From positions 1-58,511 of the forward strand of contig CAJXVU010000022.1 in the NCBI GenBank assembly GCA_913062555.1: a DNA stretch of 58,511 nucleotides, read 5' to 3'. A program made the position numbers and the translations under genes. The DNA is from an uncultured Bacteroidota bacterium (GTDB lineage: Bacteria; Bacteroidota; Bacteroidia; Flavobacteriales; Flavobacteriaceae). The notes under the pieces were generated by a model. It was not told where the DNA came from, made no database searches, and saw only the letters and a list, made by a program, of their open reading frames with translations. Shown here one piece after another: positions 1 through 8,536 of this stretch. Positions within the stretch are counted from its first letter, which is position 1. The number at the start of each line of letters is the position of its first letter.

Positions 1-279
1 AATGGTGTTGCTCAAGGATTGTCTTCTGCAATTATGACCAATGAAATGAAAGAAGCTGAAAAGTTCTTATCATATGCTGGTTCAGATTGTGGTATTGCTA
101 ACGTAAATATTGGAACTTCTGGTGCTGAGATTGGTGGCGCCTTTGGAGGTGAGAAAGAAACCGGTGGTGGGCGTGAGTCTGGATCTGATGCTTGGAAAGT
201 TTATATGCGCAGACAAACAAATACAGTGAACTATTCTGATGAATTGCCTCTAGCACAAGGGATTAAGTTTGATCTTTAA
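1..279 (+). CDS. Aldehyde dehydrogenase, ALDH7 family, C-terminal part (cut by window start)
   Basis: The reading frame is open from base 1 and gives the last 92 residues of an NAD(P)-dependent aldehyde dehydrogenase. The segment [19 protein letters not shown] followed by [12 protein letters not shown] and a C-terminal [11 protein letters not shown] is characteristic of the ALDH7 (antiquitin-like) family. That family oxidises aminoadipate semialdehyde/piperideine-6-carboxylate in lysine breakdown and also other aldehydes. The nucleotide-binding and catalytic Cys/Glu regions lie upstream, outside the window, so activity cannot be judged. The gene ends just before a strong hairpin terminator. 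The family call is firm; the exact substrate is inference. Confidence 0.9.
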   Translation, partial: NGVAQGLSSAIMTNEMKEAEKFLSYAGSDCGIANVNIGTSGAEIGGAFGGEKETGGGRESGSDAWKVYMRRQTNTVNYSDELPLAQGIKFDL

Positions 280-303
280 TAGGGCTAAAATAAATGATAA
301 AAA

Positions 304-331
304 GAACCGTTTCAAATGAAACGGTTTTTTT
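304..331 (+). terminator. Rho-independent terminator after the aldehyde dehydrogenase
   Basis: A 9-bp perfect stem (AACCGTTTC at 305-313, GAAACGGTT at 318-326) with a 4-nt loop runs directly into a T-tract ending at 331. It closes the ALDH7 transcript. The start codon of the next small gene begins at 332, immediately after the T-tract. Confidence 0.85.
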
Positions 332-604
332 ATGGGAAAAAAGTACATTTTCAGACTACTGGGAATAAGTTTTTTACTCTGCAATGCGGTTGCTTTTTTA
401 GACGAAGGGCTATATTCATTGCACTATTTAACTCAGCCAGACGGTTGGGGAGCCCTTATCATTTATACCGTTATATTTATGCTTGTTCCGATAACCTTAT
501 TTATAAGTATTAAAAAAAATGTTCAACTCAGATTCTATATTTCGCTACTGGGATTTTTACCAGTTATGATTCTTATTTTGTATATGATTCCTTATGGGTT
601 TTAA
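332..604 (+). CDS. Small membrane protein of unknown function
   Basis: A 90-residue hydrophobic protein with about three predicted membrane spans (roughly residues 5-22, 40-58 and 67-87) and short charged loops (KKN near residue 60). No known family is recognised. The ATG lies at the very end of the upstream terminator's T-tract, so there is no room for its own promoter and conventional leader between terminator and start. Expression would need read-through, a promoter inside the terminator region, or a later start. The steady hydrophobic pattern along its length argues that it is a real membrane protein rather than chance, but evidence is limited. Confidence 0.5.
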   Translation: MGKKYIFRLLGISFLLCNAVAFLDEGLYSLHYLTQPDGWGALIIYTVIFMLVPITLFISIKKNVQLRFYISLLGFLPVMILILYMIPYGF

Positions 605-662
605 TTAAATTTAAGGACGCAACCATTTTCTTTATATGGCATCTACAATAAAAAGATAAGCT

Positions 663-1037
663 ATGAAAAGTTTAATACTCTCCTTTTTTATATTATGTGC
701 TGGTTGCTTTTGTGGGGGTGATGATGATGAACCTAGAATTTGTACAGAACAGTTTGTGTATGGTCTTAATGTTACCATAACAAATGCATCTGATAATGCG
801 GTTATTATTGAAGGTATTGTAGTAATTGCAACTGATGGCGATTATAATGAAATATTAATTAATCATCCAAATACGGATAGTTTTGTTGGTGCTGGAGAAC
901 GTCCTGGAAATTATAGTATTAGCGTAACAGGAGAAGGGTTTGAATCTTTCACTTCTGATGTTGTAACTGTTGATATGACTAGTGATAACTGTCATGTTAT
1001 TCCAGAAACTGTTGAAATTAGCTTGGGAGGGATTTGA
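663..1037 (+). CDS. Small exported lipoprotein, unknown function
   Basis: A 124-residue protein starting with a lipoprotein signal (MKSLILSFFILCAGC; lipid-carrying Cys most likely residue 15), followed by Gly and a run of acidic residues (GGDDDE) of the kind that promotes surface export of lipoproteins in Bacteroidota. The mature part resembles a single beta-sandwich or carboxypeptidase-regulatory-like fold (alternating strand-like segments, GNYSISVTGEGFESF), with two Cys (in ICTEQF and NCHVIP) that could form a disulphide. It follows the small membrane protein by 58 bp on the same strand. No specific function can be assigned. Confidence 0.7.
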   Translation: MKSLILSFFILCAGCFCGGDDDEPRICTEQFVYGLNVTITNASDNAVIIEGIVVIATDGDYNEILINHPNTDSFVGAGERPGNYSISVTGEGFESFTSDVVTVDMTSDNCHVIPETVEISLGGI

Positions 1038-1119
1038 TCTATGTTTTTAATACTCAGCACTATTTATAAAGCCTCGACTAGGCTTAATTATTCAAAAACG
1101 GCTTAAGTTATATCTGGTT

Positions 1120-2220
1120 TTATGCTTGTCCTTTATCGGCTAAGAATAAAATAAAGGCAATTATTGATAGAATCCCAACGACTAAGAAAAAGATCTTCCA
1201 AAAGGAATATGGGCGTTGTCCAGAAATAACTCCAGACTGTCCATTTACAAAGAAATTATAGCGTTTGTTTTTAAAGGTATAAGCACTTATATATACTGGA
1301 AGTAAAACGTGCTTGAAAGTTTCTTCAGAGAGTTTCATATCTAGAGTTGATATGGTTTGTGTATCACCACCAATATCGCGTTTTGCCCATCTCGTTGCAA
1401 TTCTGTAAGCCTCTTTTTGAGATTCCAAATGGCCGTTTTTTAATGAAATGGTATATTTTTCAGTAATAAAACCCGATAAAAAACTACTGTCAAAAGCCTG
1501 GAGTAAATTTAAATCCCAACGGGCAATTTTAGAAGGGATAACCCCAGTTCGTTGTTTGGATGCTTTTTCTAAGGTGTCGTCAACAAACCCACTAATATGT
1601 CCACTTGCTGGATACCACCGTGTTCTTCTTTCGGTAACCGTTCTTCTGTTTTTGCCGCTACCTACAGTTCTAGTGACATAATAATATTGGCCTCGTTGCC
1701 CAATATAATCAGCGTATAACTGCGCGTCAAAAGTCCAATAAGGGGCATAAAGCCCTTTTGTTTTTTCTGGGTCTAAACTTGCTTTTTTTAATTTGTTGGG
1801 AGCAAACCACAAACTGTTAACCCATTTTTTGAAAATGGCATGTGCTTCTTTTTGATCAAATTGAAAAGGCAATACGGCTCCTGGAGTAATCCATTCATCT
1901 TTATAAGCATCTTCAACAATAAGCGGCATGCTACAATAGATACAATGAAAGGATTTATAGTGCTCTTCAATATGCTGATTTGCACCACAGTTTTTACAGT
2001 GCAACATCATAATTTCTTCGCTGTGGGATTGGCTTCCCATTTCGCTTAAATAACCTTTTAATTCTAATTCTTCAAACCCGTTTTCTGAGATTAAAATCGC
2101 TTCTGTATGATCACAATACTCACATTTTAACGATGTTGTTCCTGGGGCATATAGAAGTTCTGAACCGCAATTTACACAGGGTTTTTTTAATTCAGATTTT
2201 TGAGATGATTTTGTTTCCAT
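1120..2220 (-). CDS. Zinc-ribbon membrane protein, partner of an SPFH protein
   Basis: A 366-residue protein with two N-terminal zinc ribbons: Cys pairs at residues 15/18 with 33/36 and at 75/78 with 93/96. These are followed by a conserved aromatic-rich middle region (LYAPYWTFDAQLYADYIGQRG) and one C-terminal membrane span (about 340-361). Proteins with this layout are usually annotated as TFIIB-type zinc-ribbon or PriA-like, but there is no helicase core here. The gene lies 89 bp downstream of the SPFH protein gene on the same strand. Such zinc-ribbon proteins are often found beside YdjI-like SPFH proteins, which suggests a joint membrane role. Its biochemical job is unknown. Confidence 0.75.
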   Translation of the reverse strand: METKSSQKSELKKPCVNCGSELLYAPGTTSLKCEYCDHTEAILISENGFEELELKGYLSEMGSQSHSEEIMMLHCKNCGANQHIEEHYKSFHCIYCSMPLIVEDAYKDEWITPGAVLPFQFDQKEAHAIFKKWVNSLWFAPNKLKKASLDPEKTKGLYAPYWTFDAQLYADYIGQRGQYYYVTRTVGSGKNRRTVTERRTRWYPASGHISGFVDDTLEKASKQRTGVIPSKIARWDLNLLQAFDSSFLSGFITEKYTISLKNGHLESQKEAYRIATRWAKRDIGGDTQTISTLDMKLSEETFKHVLLPVYISAYTFKNKRYNFFVNGQSGVISGQRPYSFWKIFFLVVGILSIIAFILFLADKGQA

Positions 2221-2309
2221 TTCTAATTTTACAGAGTCTTCACTTCATATTATGGGGGTGCTATTATTTCTAATAGACCGGTATAATATCACCTGAGTAG
2301 AAAATAATA

Positions 2310-3449
2310 TTATATTTTTGGAAGAGGCGGAGGCGTATTTCCTCCTAAAAATATTTTAAGTTCTTCGACATCTTTAATAGCGACCCAATTTGTCATGCCT
2401 TGTTTCCATACCAAGCTGTCTTTATTTACAGTTCTATTGGCAAATAAGCTTTTCAGTTGTTCAAAAGTAACCGGGCCTGCTTGTTGCCCATTTGAAGCAT
2501 AGAAGTAAGTTATCGCTACTGGCATTGGTGGTGGCATCATACCACCTTGTTGCTGCTGTGGCATTTGTTGTTGCACACCCATTTGTGGTTGCATCATACC
2601 GCCCATTTGCTGTGCTAGTACAAAACCCATTCCCATTCCCATTCCTGCACCAGCAGTTCCACCATCATTTAAAGCTGCTGCCTCAATGGCTTTTGCAGTT
2701 TTAAATTTGGTAAGCTTATCTAAATCTAGTTTTTCTATTCTGCTATATTCAAAGATTTCTTTTTTTAGATCTTCGGGCATTGAAACGTTCTCAATAAAAA
2801 ACTTTTCAAGAGCAATCCCTACACTATTAAATTCAGGTTGCATGACTTCTTTACAAGTTTCAGAAAGCTCTGTTGTATTGGCAGCATACAATTCAATAGG
2901 TAAATTGGCTTCACCTACCGTATCTGTAAAACGAGTTGCTATGAGGCTTTTAAGGTGCTCGTTGATCTCAAAATTTGTAAAATTATCATCCGTTCCAACA
3001 ATATCAACAATAAATTTTCCCGCATCATTAATTTTAAACGCATAAGTACCAAATGCACGAATTTCTACAAGTCCAAATCGCTCATCATTTAGAGTAATAG
3101 GGTTTTTTGTTCCCCATTTTTCATCGGTAAATAAATGGGAGTTTACAAAATATACTTCGGCTTTAAACGGACTGTCAAATCCATATTTCCACCCTTTAAG
3201 AGTGGTTAAAAGCGGTAAATTTTGAGTGTTTAAGGTATAGGTGCCAGGTTTAAATACATCAGCCAACTGACCTTCATTTATAAAAACAGCGGTTTGTCCT
3301 TCACGAACAATAAGTTTGGCATTATTTTTAATTTCATTTTGATAGCGTTCATAACGATGACAAATAGTATCGTCTGTATAATCAAGCCATTCAATAATAT
3401 CTATAAATTCGTGACTTAATTTTTCCTTTATTTTATCGAAAATCCCCAT
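2310..3449 (-). CDS. SPFH (band 7 / virion core-like) protein with C-terminal GYF_2 domain
   Basis: A 379-residue protein. Residues about 30-235 form an SPFH/band-7 domain of the YdjI (virion core protein-like) type (VREGQTAVFINEGQLADVF, then PITLNDERFGLVEIRAFGTY). A Gly/Met/Gln/Pro-rich linker of about 50 residues follows, then a GYF_2 (DUF4339) domain (YFYASNGQQAGPVTFEQLKS ... LVWKQGMTNWVAI, about 315-365) and a PPPLP tail. SPFH proteins oligomerise at membranes; GYF domains bind proline-rich peptides, so the protein may act as a scaffold. No N-terminal membrane span is seen. It sits between an AlbA_2 protein (54 bp upstream) and the zinc-ribbon protein. Confidence 0.88.
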   Translation of the reverse strand: MGIFDKIKEKLSHEFIDIIEWLDYTDDTICHRYERYQNEIKNNAKLIVREGQTAVFINEGQLADVFKPGTYTLNTQNLPLLTTLKGWKYGFDSPFKAEVYFVNSHLFTDEKWGTKNPITLNDERFGLVEIRAFGTYAFKINDAGKFIVDIVGTDDNFTNFEINEHLKSLIATRFTDTVGEANLPIELYAANTTELSETCKEVMQPEFNSVGIALEKFFIENVSMPEDLKKEIFEYSRIEKLDLDKLTKFKTAKAIEAAALNDGGTAGAGMGMGMGFVLAQQMGGMMQPQMGVQQQMPQQQQGGMMPPPMPVAITYFYASNGQQAGPVTFEQLKSLFANRTVNKDSLVWKQGMTNWVAIKDVEELKIFLGGNTPPPLPKI

Positions 3450-3503
3450 GATATTAATTGTTTAATTTGATTTATAAAGGTAGGTAAATTCTTTATAGTT
3501 CTC

Positions 3504-4637
3504 TTAACTATATTTTACTTTCCGCAGTACACGAATTGACTCTTTGTATAAAATATAAACTTCGTTACTATATGCTTTTAGATAGGGCTTGGCTTCATGT
3601 AATTTATCTAAGGCATCATGAAATTGATTGAGGTAACATATTAAATAAGTAACTGGAAGATTTTTTAAATCTTGCTCCTGATTTTTATTAAGTTCAACAC
3701 CTTTTTTTAATTTTTCTAAAAGTGAATTGTTGGTGTTAAAAATATGATGTAATACTTTTTTGTCATATTGGGGAGGTTCAAATAAAAGATTGGTTTCAAT
3801 AGTATAACCAGCGTTATCTTCAAATTGGATTTGAGTTTCTTCTAATGGATAATATTTATTTGAATTTTGAAGGCCTAAATTTACATACTCAATAATTTTA
3901 AAAGAGTCGTCATTAAACGAAATTGAGACTTCGTCTAAGGTTGAAAAAAAGAGTCTTACCTGTTCATTTATAAGCTCAATATCAACTCTGGAAAAGAAGA
4001 TTTCTTTTTTTACTTCTTTTTTTTGTCCAGCCCAACACATCACGAAGTACTCCTTAAAAACTCTATACTGCGGATTGTAATCTTTACGCTTATTTAAAAA
4101 ATCAAAAACACCATCTAGGGTATATTGGATATTATTTTGGGCATGATTCTCTATAGCTGAAACAATTTTTGAATTGACATCTTTTATTTCAATATCAAAT
4201 ACCTTGGGCATACTCATGCTGCCATCTCTAAAAAACACAGAACCCCCATAATATTTCCAAATGTTTTTACGCAACGATGTGATTTCGTCAATAGCTCTAA
4301 TGGTGACTAGGCCTACAACTTTATCATCTGTTAAATGTGGAAACGGAATATTCTCATATTGTACTATTGGTGGATTTGACAAGTATGCATTGATGAGGTT
4401 TTGAATTTTACTATCATCAAAAAAATCGACGCCAATAATTTTATTGTCTTCATCTTCCACACCAATAACAATAAATGAATTGTTTTTCGGATTAGAATTT
4501 GAGAGCGCACAAATATGTTTTAAAAACTTGGCTTTTCCTTCTTTAATGCTAATATCAATTTTTCGCTTTTTATCATAAAAACTGTTCTCATCATTATGAG
4601 CTAGTAAGTGTTTTATTAAAAGGCGTTTATTGATCAT
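3504..4637 (-). CDS. AlbA_2 (Schlafen-type) domain protein
   Basis: A 377-residue soluble protein. Residues about 25-150 match the AlbA_2/putative DNA-binding domain found in many regulators (IKEGKAKFLKHICALSNSNP, then NNSFIVIGVEDEDNKIIGVD, and a later FFRDGSMSMP). The C-terminal 220 residues are charged and helical with no recognised family. AlbA_2 proteins have been linked to nucleic-acid binding and stress or phage responses, but nothing here fixes a role. It is the first gene of a minus-strand group with the SPFH and zinc-ribbon genes, so it may be co-transcribed with them. Confidence 0.75.
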   Translation of the reverse strand: MINKRLLIKHLLAHNDENSFYDKKRKIDISIKEGKAKFLKHICALSNSNPKNNSFIVIGVEDEDNKIIGVDFFDDSKIQNLINAYLSNPPIVQYENIPFPHLTDDKVVGLVTIRAIDEITSLRKNIWKYYGGSVFFRDGSMSMPKVFDIEIKDVNSKIVSAIENHAQNNIQYTLDGVFDFLNKRKDYNPQYRVFKEYFVMCWAGQKKEVKKEIFFSRVDIELINEQVRLFFSTLDEVSISFNDDSFKIIEYVNLGLQNSNKYYPLEETQIQFEDNAGYTIETNLLFEPPQYDKKVLHHIFNTNNSLLEKLKKGVELNKNQEQDLKNLPVTYLICYLNQFHDALDKLHEAKPYLKAYSNEVYILYKESIRVLRKVKYS

Positions 4638-4647
4638 GGATGATTAA

Positions 4648-4728
4648 TTATTCTTTATTTTCACCGCTTCCATAACCTTCGGCAATATTGTCCATAATTG
4701 AAATAGAAGAAGCATTTTTAAAAATCAT
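4648..4728 (-). pseudogene. Remnant of a four-helix-bundle (23S rRNA intervening-sequence) protein gene
   Basis: On the minus strand a 26-codon ORF overlaps the stop of the SDR gene by ATGA. It reads MIFKNASSISIMDNIAEGYG and then SGENKE before a TAA. The segment SISIMDNIAEGYGSGENKE matches the signature of the four-helix-bundle protein family (S-I-x-x-N-I-A-E-G-x-x-r-x-x-x-K-E) found inside 23S rRNA intervening sequences and as free genes. The usual protein is about 115-130 residues, so both ends are missing here. I read it as a decayed fragment; it could also still be translated as a micropeptide by coupling to the SDR gene. Confidence 0.6.
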
Positions 4729-5492
4729 TTAGATTTTTTTATGATGGTTGAAGAAGCCTGTGCTGTTGGCAGCACTAGTACATCGGCAATATTAACATGA
4801 GCAGGCCGTGAGATTGCAAAGTAAATTATTTCGGCGATATCGTCGGATTGTAAAGCTTTATATCCTTTATAAGCATCGTTTGCATTGGCATCCCCTTTAA
4901 ACCTGACCTCCGAAAATTCGGTTTCAACCATTCCGGGATTAACTGCACATACTTTTATGCCGAACGGATTTAAATCTATTCTCATGCCTTCTGTAATTGA
5001 TAGCACGGCAGCCTTACTCGCACAATACACATTTCCTTTCGGGTAAACTTCTTTTCCTGCCAATGAGCCAATATTTATTATATGTCCCGATTGACGTTCA
5101 GTCATTTGTGGAGTAATTGCTTTGCTAACATAAAGCAATCCTTTGACATTAATGTCTATCATGGCATCCCAATCATCTAAATTTCCAGTTTGAATAGGAT
5201 CCTTTCCATATGCATTTCCTGCATTATTAATTAGTATATCAATGGTTTTAAAAGATTCGGGAAGTGAAGTAATAGCCTCTAAAACGCCCACTTTGTTACG
5301 GACATCGAAATTTAAAGTATGTACATTAGTACTGCTCTCAAGGGTTGCTTTTAAAGAGTCAAGACGCTCTTGCCGACGGCCACAAAGAATTAAATTAATG
5401 CCATGTTTTGAAAACTCTAGCGCCGTTGCTCTACCAATACCACTTGTTGCTCCTGTGATTAAGGCAACTTTATTTCGAATTTCATCTTTCAT
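4725..5492 (-). CDS. Short-chain dehydrogenase/reductase (YdfG-like)
   Basis: A 255-residue classical SDR. The dinucleotide-binding motif TGATSGIGRA is near residues 14-23, the NNAG motif near 88, and the catalytic Ser-Tyr-Lys set is seen in INIGSLAGKE and YCASK. The overall length and the order of motifs are normal. The sequence most resembles the YdfG/3-hydroxy acid dehydrogenase group (NADP-dependent oxidation of serine-like hydroxy acids), but SDR substrates are hard to predict. It lies 29 bp downstream of an aldo/keto reductase on the same strand, so the two oxidoreductases are probably co-transcribed. Its stop overlaps the small remnant ORF by ATGA. Confidence 0.9.
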   Translation of the reverse strand: MKDEIRNKVALITGATSGIGRATALEFSKHGINLILCGRRQERLDSLKATLESSTNVHTLNFDVRNKVGVLEAITSLPESFKTIDILINNAGNAYGKDPIQTGNLDDWDAMIDINVKGLLYVSKAITPQMTERQSGHIINIGSLAGKEVYPKGNVYCASKAAVLSITEGMRIDLNPFGIKVCAVNPGMVETEFSEVRFKGDANANDAYKGYKALQSDDIAEIIYFAISRPAHVNIADVLVLPTAQASSTIIKKSK

Positions 5493-5521
5493 TTAAATTT
5501 ATTGTTTAATGGCCTATTTAG

Positions 5522-6391
5522 TTAGGGGACTCGATGTCCTTGACTGGCAACTAAAATTAAAAACCAGTCTTCCAGTTCTAAATCTAGAGCAATCGCTTTA
5601 ATGGCATTTGTAATTCTGGTTTTATTTGTTGTTCCAATAACAGGATGTATTCCTGAAGGATGTTTTAATATCCAAGCCAATAGTAGTTGATCCTCAGTGG
5701 CGCTGTATTTTTCACTAAGGGTCCCTAATAGTTTGTTAATTCGTTGGGTTTGTTCCGTATCTTCTTTAAAAACAATCCCTAAAGGAGACCATGCCATCGG
5801 ACTTATTTTTTTTAGGATCATTTGGTCTAAAGACCCGTTGTGCATTGCCTCATGATGGGTTAGTGAAAATTCAATCTGGTTGATAGTTACTGGAACTTCA
5901 CTTGAAATTAATTCTATTTGTGATGGTGTAAAATTAGAGACTCCAAAATCATTAATTTTCCCTTCTTGTGCTAGACTCGCTACGGCTTCCATAACTTCAT
6001 GGGGGTGCATTAATGGGCTTGGCCTATGTAAAAGCAACACATCTAAATAGTCCGTGTTTAGATGTTTTAATGAATTTTCAACGGACTGAATGATATGCTT
6101 TTTTGAATATTCATAATAATTAATAGCCCCAATATTTGGATCTCTAAAATGAATGCCACATTTTGAAATAAACTGAATAGAATCTCTTTTAATTCCACTT
6201 TGTGAAAAAGCAAGCCCAAAGTCGGCTTCGGTGCTGTAATCTCCATAAATGTCTGCATGATCAAAAGTTGTAATTCCATTATCAATACAATGATGCATGA
6301 GAGATACCATTTCCTTAGAATTCATTTGTTTTCCCCATTTCCCCCAAGTCATAGTTCCAGAAATGATTCTTGAAAAGTTATTTTTTGCCAT
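5522..6391 (-). CDS. Aldo/keto reductase (YdhF-like)
   Basis: A 289-residue aldo/keto reductase using the ATG at 6391 (MAKNNFSRIISGTMTWGKWG). A longer frame reaches 6445, but its extra 18 residues do not belong to the family. Typical features are seen in order: catalytic Asp/Tyr region (FDHADIYGDYSTE), Lys in SKCG, the catalytic His in LLLHRPSPL, a NADPH-binding region with GVSNF and the C-terminal PVIGTTNKTRI. These enzymes reduce aldehydes and ketones with NADPH; the substrate is unknown. It is the first gene of the pair with the SDR. The order of motifs and length match the YdhF group, common in Bacteroidota. Confidence 0.92.
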   Translation of the reverse strand: MAKNNFSRIISGTMTWGKWGKQMNSKEMVSLMHHCIDNGITTFDHADIYGDYSTEADFGLAFSQSGIKRDSIQFISKCGIHFRDPNIGAINYYEYSKKHIIQSVENSLKHLNTDYLDVLLLHRPSPLMHPHEVMEAVASLAQEGKINDFGVSNFTPSQIELISSEVPVTINQIEFSLTHHEAMHNGSLDQMILKKISPMAWSPLGIVFKEDTEQTQRINKLLGTLSEKYSATEDQLLLAWILKHPSGIHPVIGTTNKTRITNAIKAIALDLELEDWFLILVASQGHRVP

Positions 6392-6553
6392 AGCAGGTTT
6401 ATTTTTTGCCCTAAAAATAGTGAAGAAAAGGTTAAAAAGTCTCATATCTACTGGAATATTTAACCAATAATTAACAGCAGCGCATTAATTATTTTAACAA
6501 TTTGCGATGTTAAAAATAGTGAGTTATATTCACGCTTTCAAAAAAACTAAAAA

Positions 6554-7558
6554 ATGATAGAAGATTCGGGTTCAGTTGATATTAAATCGATTAATGAGAA
6601 AATAGAAAAGGAAAGTGCATTTGTTGATTTACTTACTTTAGAAATAAATAAAGTGATTGTTGGTCAAAAGCACATGGTTGAGCGTTTGCTAATTGGTTTA
6701 TTAGGTCAAGGACATATTTTACTAGAAGGTGTTCCTGGTCTTGCAAAAACATTGGCCATTAATACTTTGGCTCAAGCTGTAGATGGCGAATTTAGTAGAA
6801 TACAGTTTACCCCAGACCTATTACCGGCAGATGTTGTTGGTACCATGATTTATAATATAAAAGACAACGATTTTACGATTAAAAAAGGTCCCATATTTGC
6901 CAATTTTGTTCTTGCAGATGAGATTAACAGAGCACCAGCAAAAGTACAATCGGCTTTGCTGGAAGCTATGCAGGAAAAACAGGTTACCATTGGTGATGAA
7001 ACTTTTATTTTAGATAAGCCATTTTTAGTAATGGCAACACAAAACCCAATTGAGCAAGAAGGAACATACCCATTGCCAGAAGCTCAAGTTGACCGGTTTA
7101 TGCTAAAAACAGTTATTGATTACCCAAAAATGGCTGAAGAGCAATTGATTATAAGAGCGAACCTTAAAGGAGGCTTTGAAAAAGTAAATCCAGTGGTTTC
7201 AATTAAGCAAATTCTCAGCGCTCAAAAAGCAGTTCGTGAAGTATATATGGATGAAAAAATTGAAAAGTATATTCTTGATATCATTTTCGCAACACGTTAT
7301 CCAGAAAAATATAAACTAGCAGATTTAAAACCTCTAATCTCATTTGGAGCATCTCCACGTGGAAGTATAAATCTTGCAATGGCGGCTAAGTGTTATGCAT
7401 TTATTAAACGTCGTGGTTATGTTATTCCAGAAGATGTTCGCGCTGTAATTCATGATGTATTACGACATAGAATAGGAATTACTTATGAAGCTGAAGCTGA
7501 AAATGTAACTTCAGAAGACATCATCAATAAAATTGTAAACGAAATAGAGGTGCCTTAG
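6554..7558 (+). CDS. MoxR family AAA+ ATPase, head of the Bat operon
   Basis: A 334-residue MoxR-type AAA+ ATPase. Walker A is GVPGLAKT (residues 59-66) and Walker B is FVLADE (118-123), followed by the family motif INRAPAKVQSALLEAMQE and the sensor region MATQNPIEQEGTYPLPEAQ. MoxR proteins act as chaperone-like ATPases working with von Willebrand A (VWA) domain proteins. Here it is followed by DUF58 and two VWA proteins, the standard order of the Bat operon. In Bacteroides fragilis this operon was linked to aerotolerance; its molecular function remains poorly defined. Confidence 0.96.
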   Translation: MIEDSGSVDIKSINEKIEKESAFVDLLTLEINKVIVGQKHMVERLLIGLLGQGHILLEGVPGLAKTLAINTLAQAVDGEFSRIQFTPDLLPADVVGTMIYNIKDNDFTIKKGPIFANFVLADEINRAPAKVQSALLEAMQEKQVTIGDETFILDKPFLVMATQNPIEQEGTYPLPEAQVDRFMLKTVIDYPKMAEEQLIIRANLKGGFEKVNPVVSIKQILSAQKAVREVYMDEKIEKYILDIIFATRYPEKYKLADLKPLISFGASPRGSINLAMAAKCYAFIKRRGYVIPEDVRAVIHDVLRHRIGITYEAEAENVTSEDIINKIVNEIEVP

Positions 7559-7648
7559 TATTTCTGATTTAAGAATGACGAATGACGATTTTTGATTTCA
7601 TTGATAATGTAAATCGTAAATCAAAAATTTACAATCATAAATTTTGAA
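7559..7648. repeat. Degenerate intergenic repeat with hairpin between moxR-like and DUF58 genes
   Basis: This AT-rich spacer contains the 18-bp sequence GATTTAAGAATGACGAAT (7566-7583), found again at 8519-8536 before the next gene, and an 11-bp inverted repeat (ATTTTTGATTT at 7588-7598 and AAATCAAAAAT at 7618-7628). It resembles the GAATGACGAAT-type low-complexity repeats scattered in flavobacterial intergenic regions. The arms could form a hairpin in the operon mRNA between the two genes. Confidence 0.55.
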
Positions 7649-8515
7649 ATGGATACTAAAGAATTACTAAAAAAAGTACGTAAAATTGAGATTAAGACAC
7701 GCCGGTTGTCTGATCATATTTTTGGAGGTGAATACCATTCTACCTTTAAAGGGCGTGGGATGACTTTTAGTGAAGTCCGGCAGTATCAATATGGGGATTC
7801 TGTTCGTAATATTGATTGGAATGTTACCGCGAGATATAACGAACCATATATTAAAGTATTTGAAGAGGAACGAGAGCTAACCATGATGCTTATGGTTGAT
7901 ATTTCTGGTTCTGAACTTTTTGGTACTGAAGATCAATTTAAAAATGAAATTGTAACAGAAATTGCAGCAACTCTTGCGTTTTCAGCAACACAAAACAACG
8001 ATAAAATTGGACTCATTTTATTTTCTGATGTAGTAGAATTATATATTCCGCCAAAAAAAGGACGTTCTCATGTCCTTCGTATTATTCGTGAATTAATTGA
8101 GTTTCACCCTAAGAGCAAGCAAACAGATTTTGCTGAAGCTTTGAAATTTTTATCTAGTGTAATAAAGAAAAAAGCCATTGTATTTGTGCTTTCCGATTTT
8201 ATTACTGACGATTATAAACAAACACTTAAAATTGTGTCTAAAAGACATGATGTTACAGGAATTAGAGTTTACGATAAGGGAGAAGAAGCTATTCCAAATT
8301 TAGGAATGGTACAGATGCAAGATGAAGAAACGGGAGAATTACTTTTAGTAAATACAGCTTCAAAAAAAGTGAGGCATAATTACAGTAAATTCTATCATGA
8401 AAAAGTAGCTTACTATAAAGATAGTTTTACAAAATCAGGCGCAGGAGTTATTGACTGCCGAGTCGATGAAAGTTATGTTAAAAAGCTTTTAGGATATTTT
8501 AAACGAAGAGGATAA
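7649..8515 (+). CDS. DUF58 domain protein of the Bat operon
   Basis: A 288-residue protein with the DUF58 signature GRGMTFSEVRQYQYGD...RNIDWNVTAR (residues 35-62) followed by a VWA-like domain carrying a complete metal-binding DISGS (MIDAS) motif at residues 84-88. No membrane span is seen, so it is expected in the cytoplasm. DUF58 proteins are regularly encoded between a MoxR ATPase and VWA membrane proteins and are thought to be a partner or client of MoxR. It is 90 bp downstream of the MoxR gene and only a few dozen bases from the next Bat gene. Confidence 0.93.
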   Translation: MDTKELLKKVRKIEIKTRRLSDHIFGGEYHSTFKGRGMTFSEVRQYQYGDSVRNIDWNVTARYNEPYIKVFEEERELTMMLMVDISGSELFGTEDQFKNEIVTEIAATLAFSATQNNDKIGLILFSDVVELYIPPKKGRSHVLRIIRELIEFHPKSKQTDFAEALKFLSSVIKKKAIVFVLSDFITDDYKQTLKIVSKRHDVTGIRVYDKGEEAIPNLGMVQMQDEETGELLLVNTASKKVRHNYSKFYHEKVAYYKDSFTKSGAGVIDCRVDESYVKKLLGYFKRRG

Positions 8516-8518
8516 ACG

Positions 8519-8536
8519 GATTTAAGAATGACGAAT
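8519..8536 (+). repeat. Second copy of an 18-bp intergenic direct repeat
   Basis: GATTTAAGAATGACGAAT occurs here and at 7566-7583, in both cases right after a Bat operon gene. Here it provides an apparent upstream ATG (8528) for the next gene. That start is unlikely because the signal peptide begins at 8570. Confidence 0.6.

Noticed and set aside
316..513. 65-codon frame overlapping the small membrane protein
   Set aside because: The overlapping frame at 332-604 has a consistent membrane-protein pattern; this one is Arg/Phe-rich without structure and starts inside the terminator hairpin.
1069..1085. Small hairpin AAGCCT/AGGCTT between the lipoprotein and zinc-ribbon genes
   Set aside because: The stem is only 6 bp and neither side is followed by a T-tract, so a terminator call is not supported.
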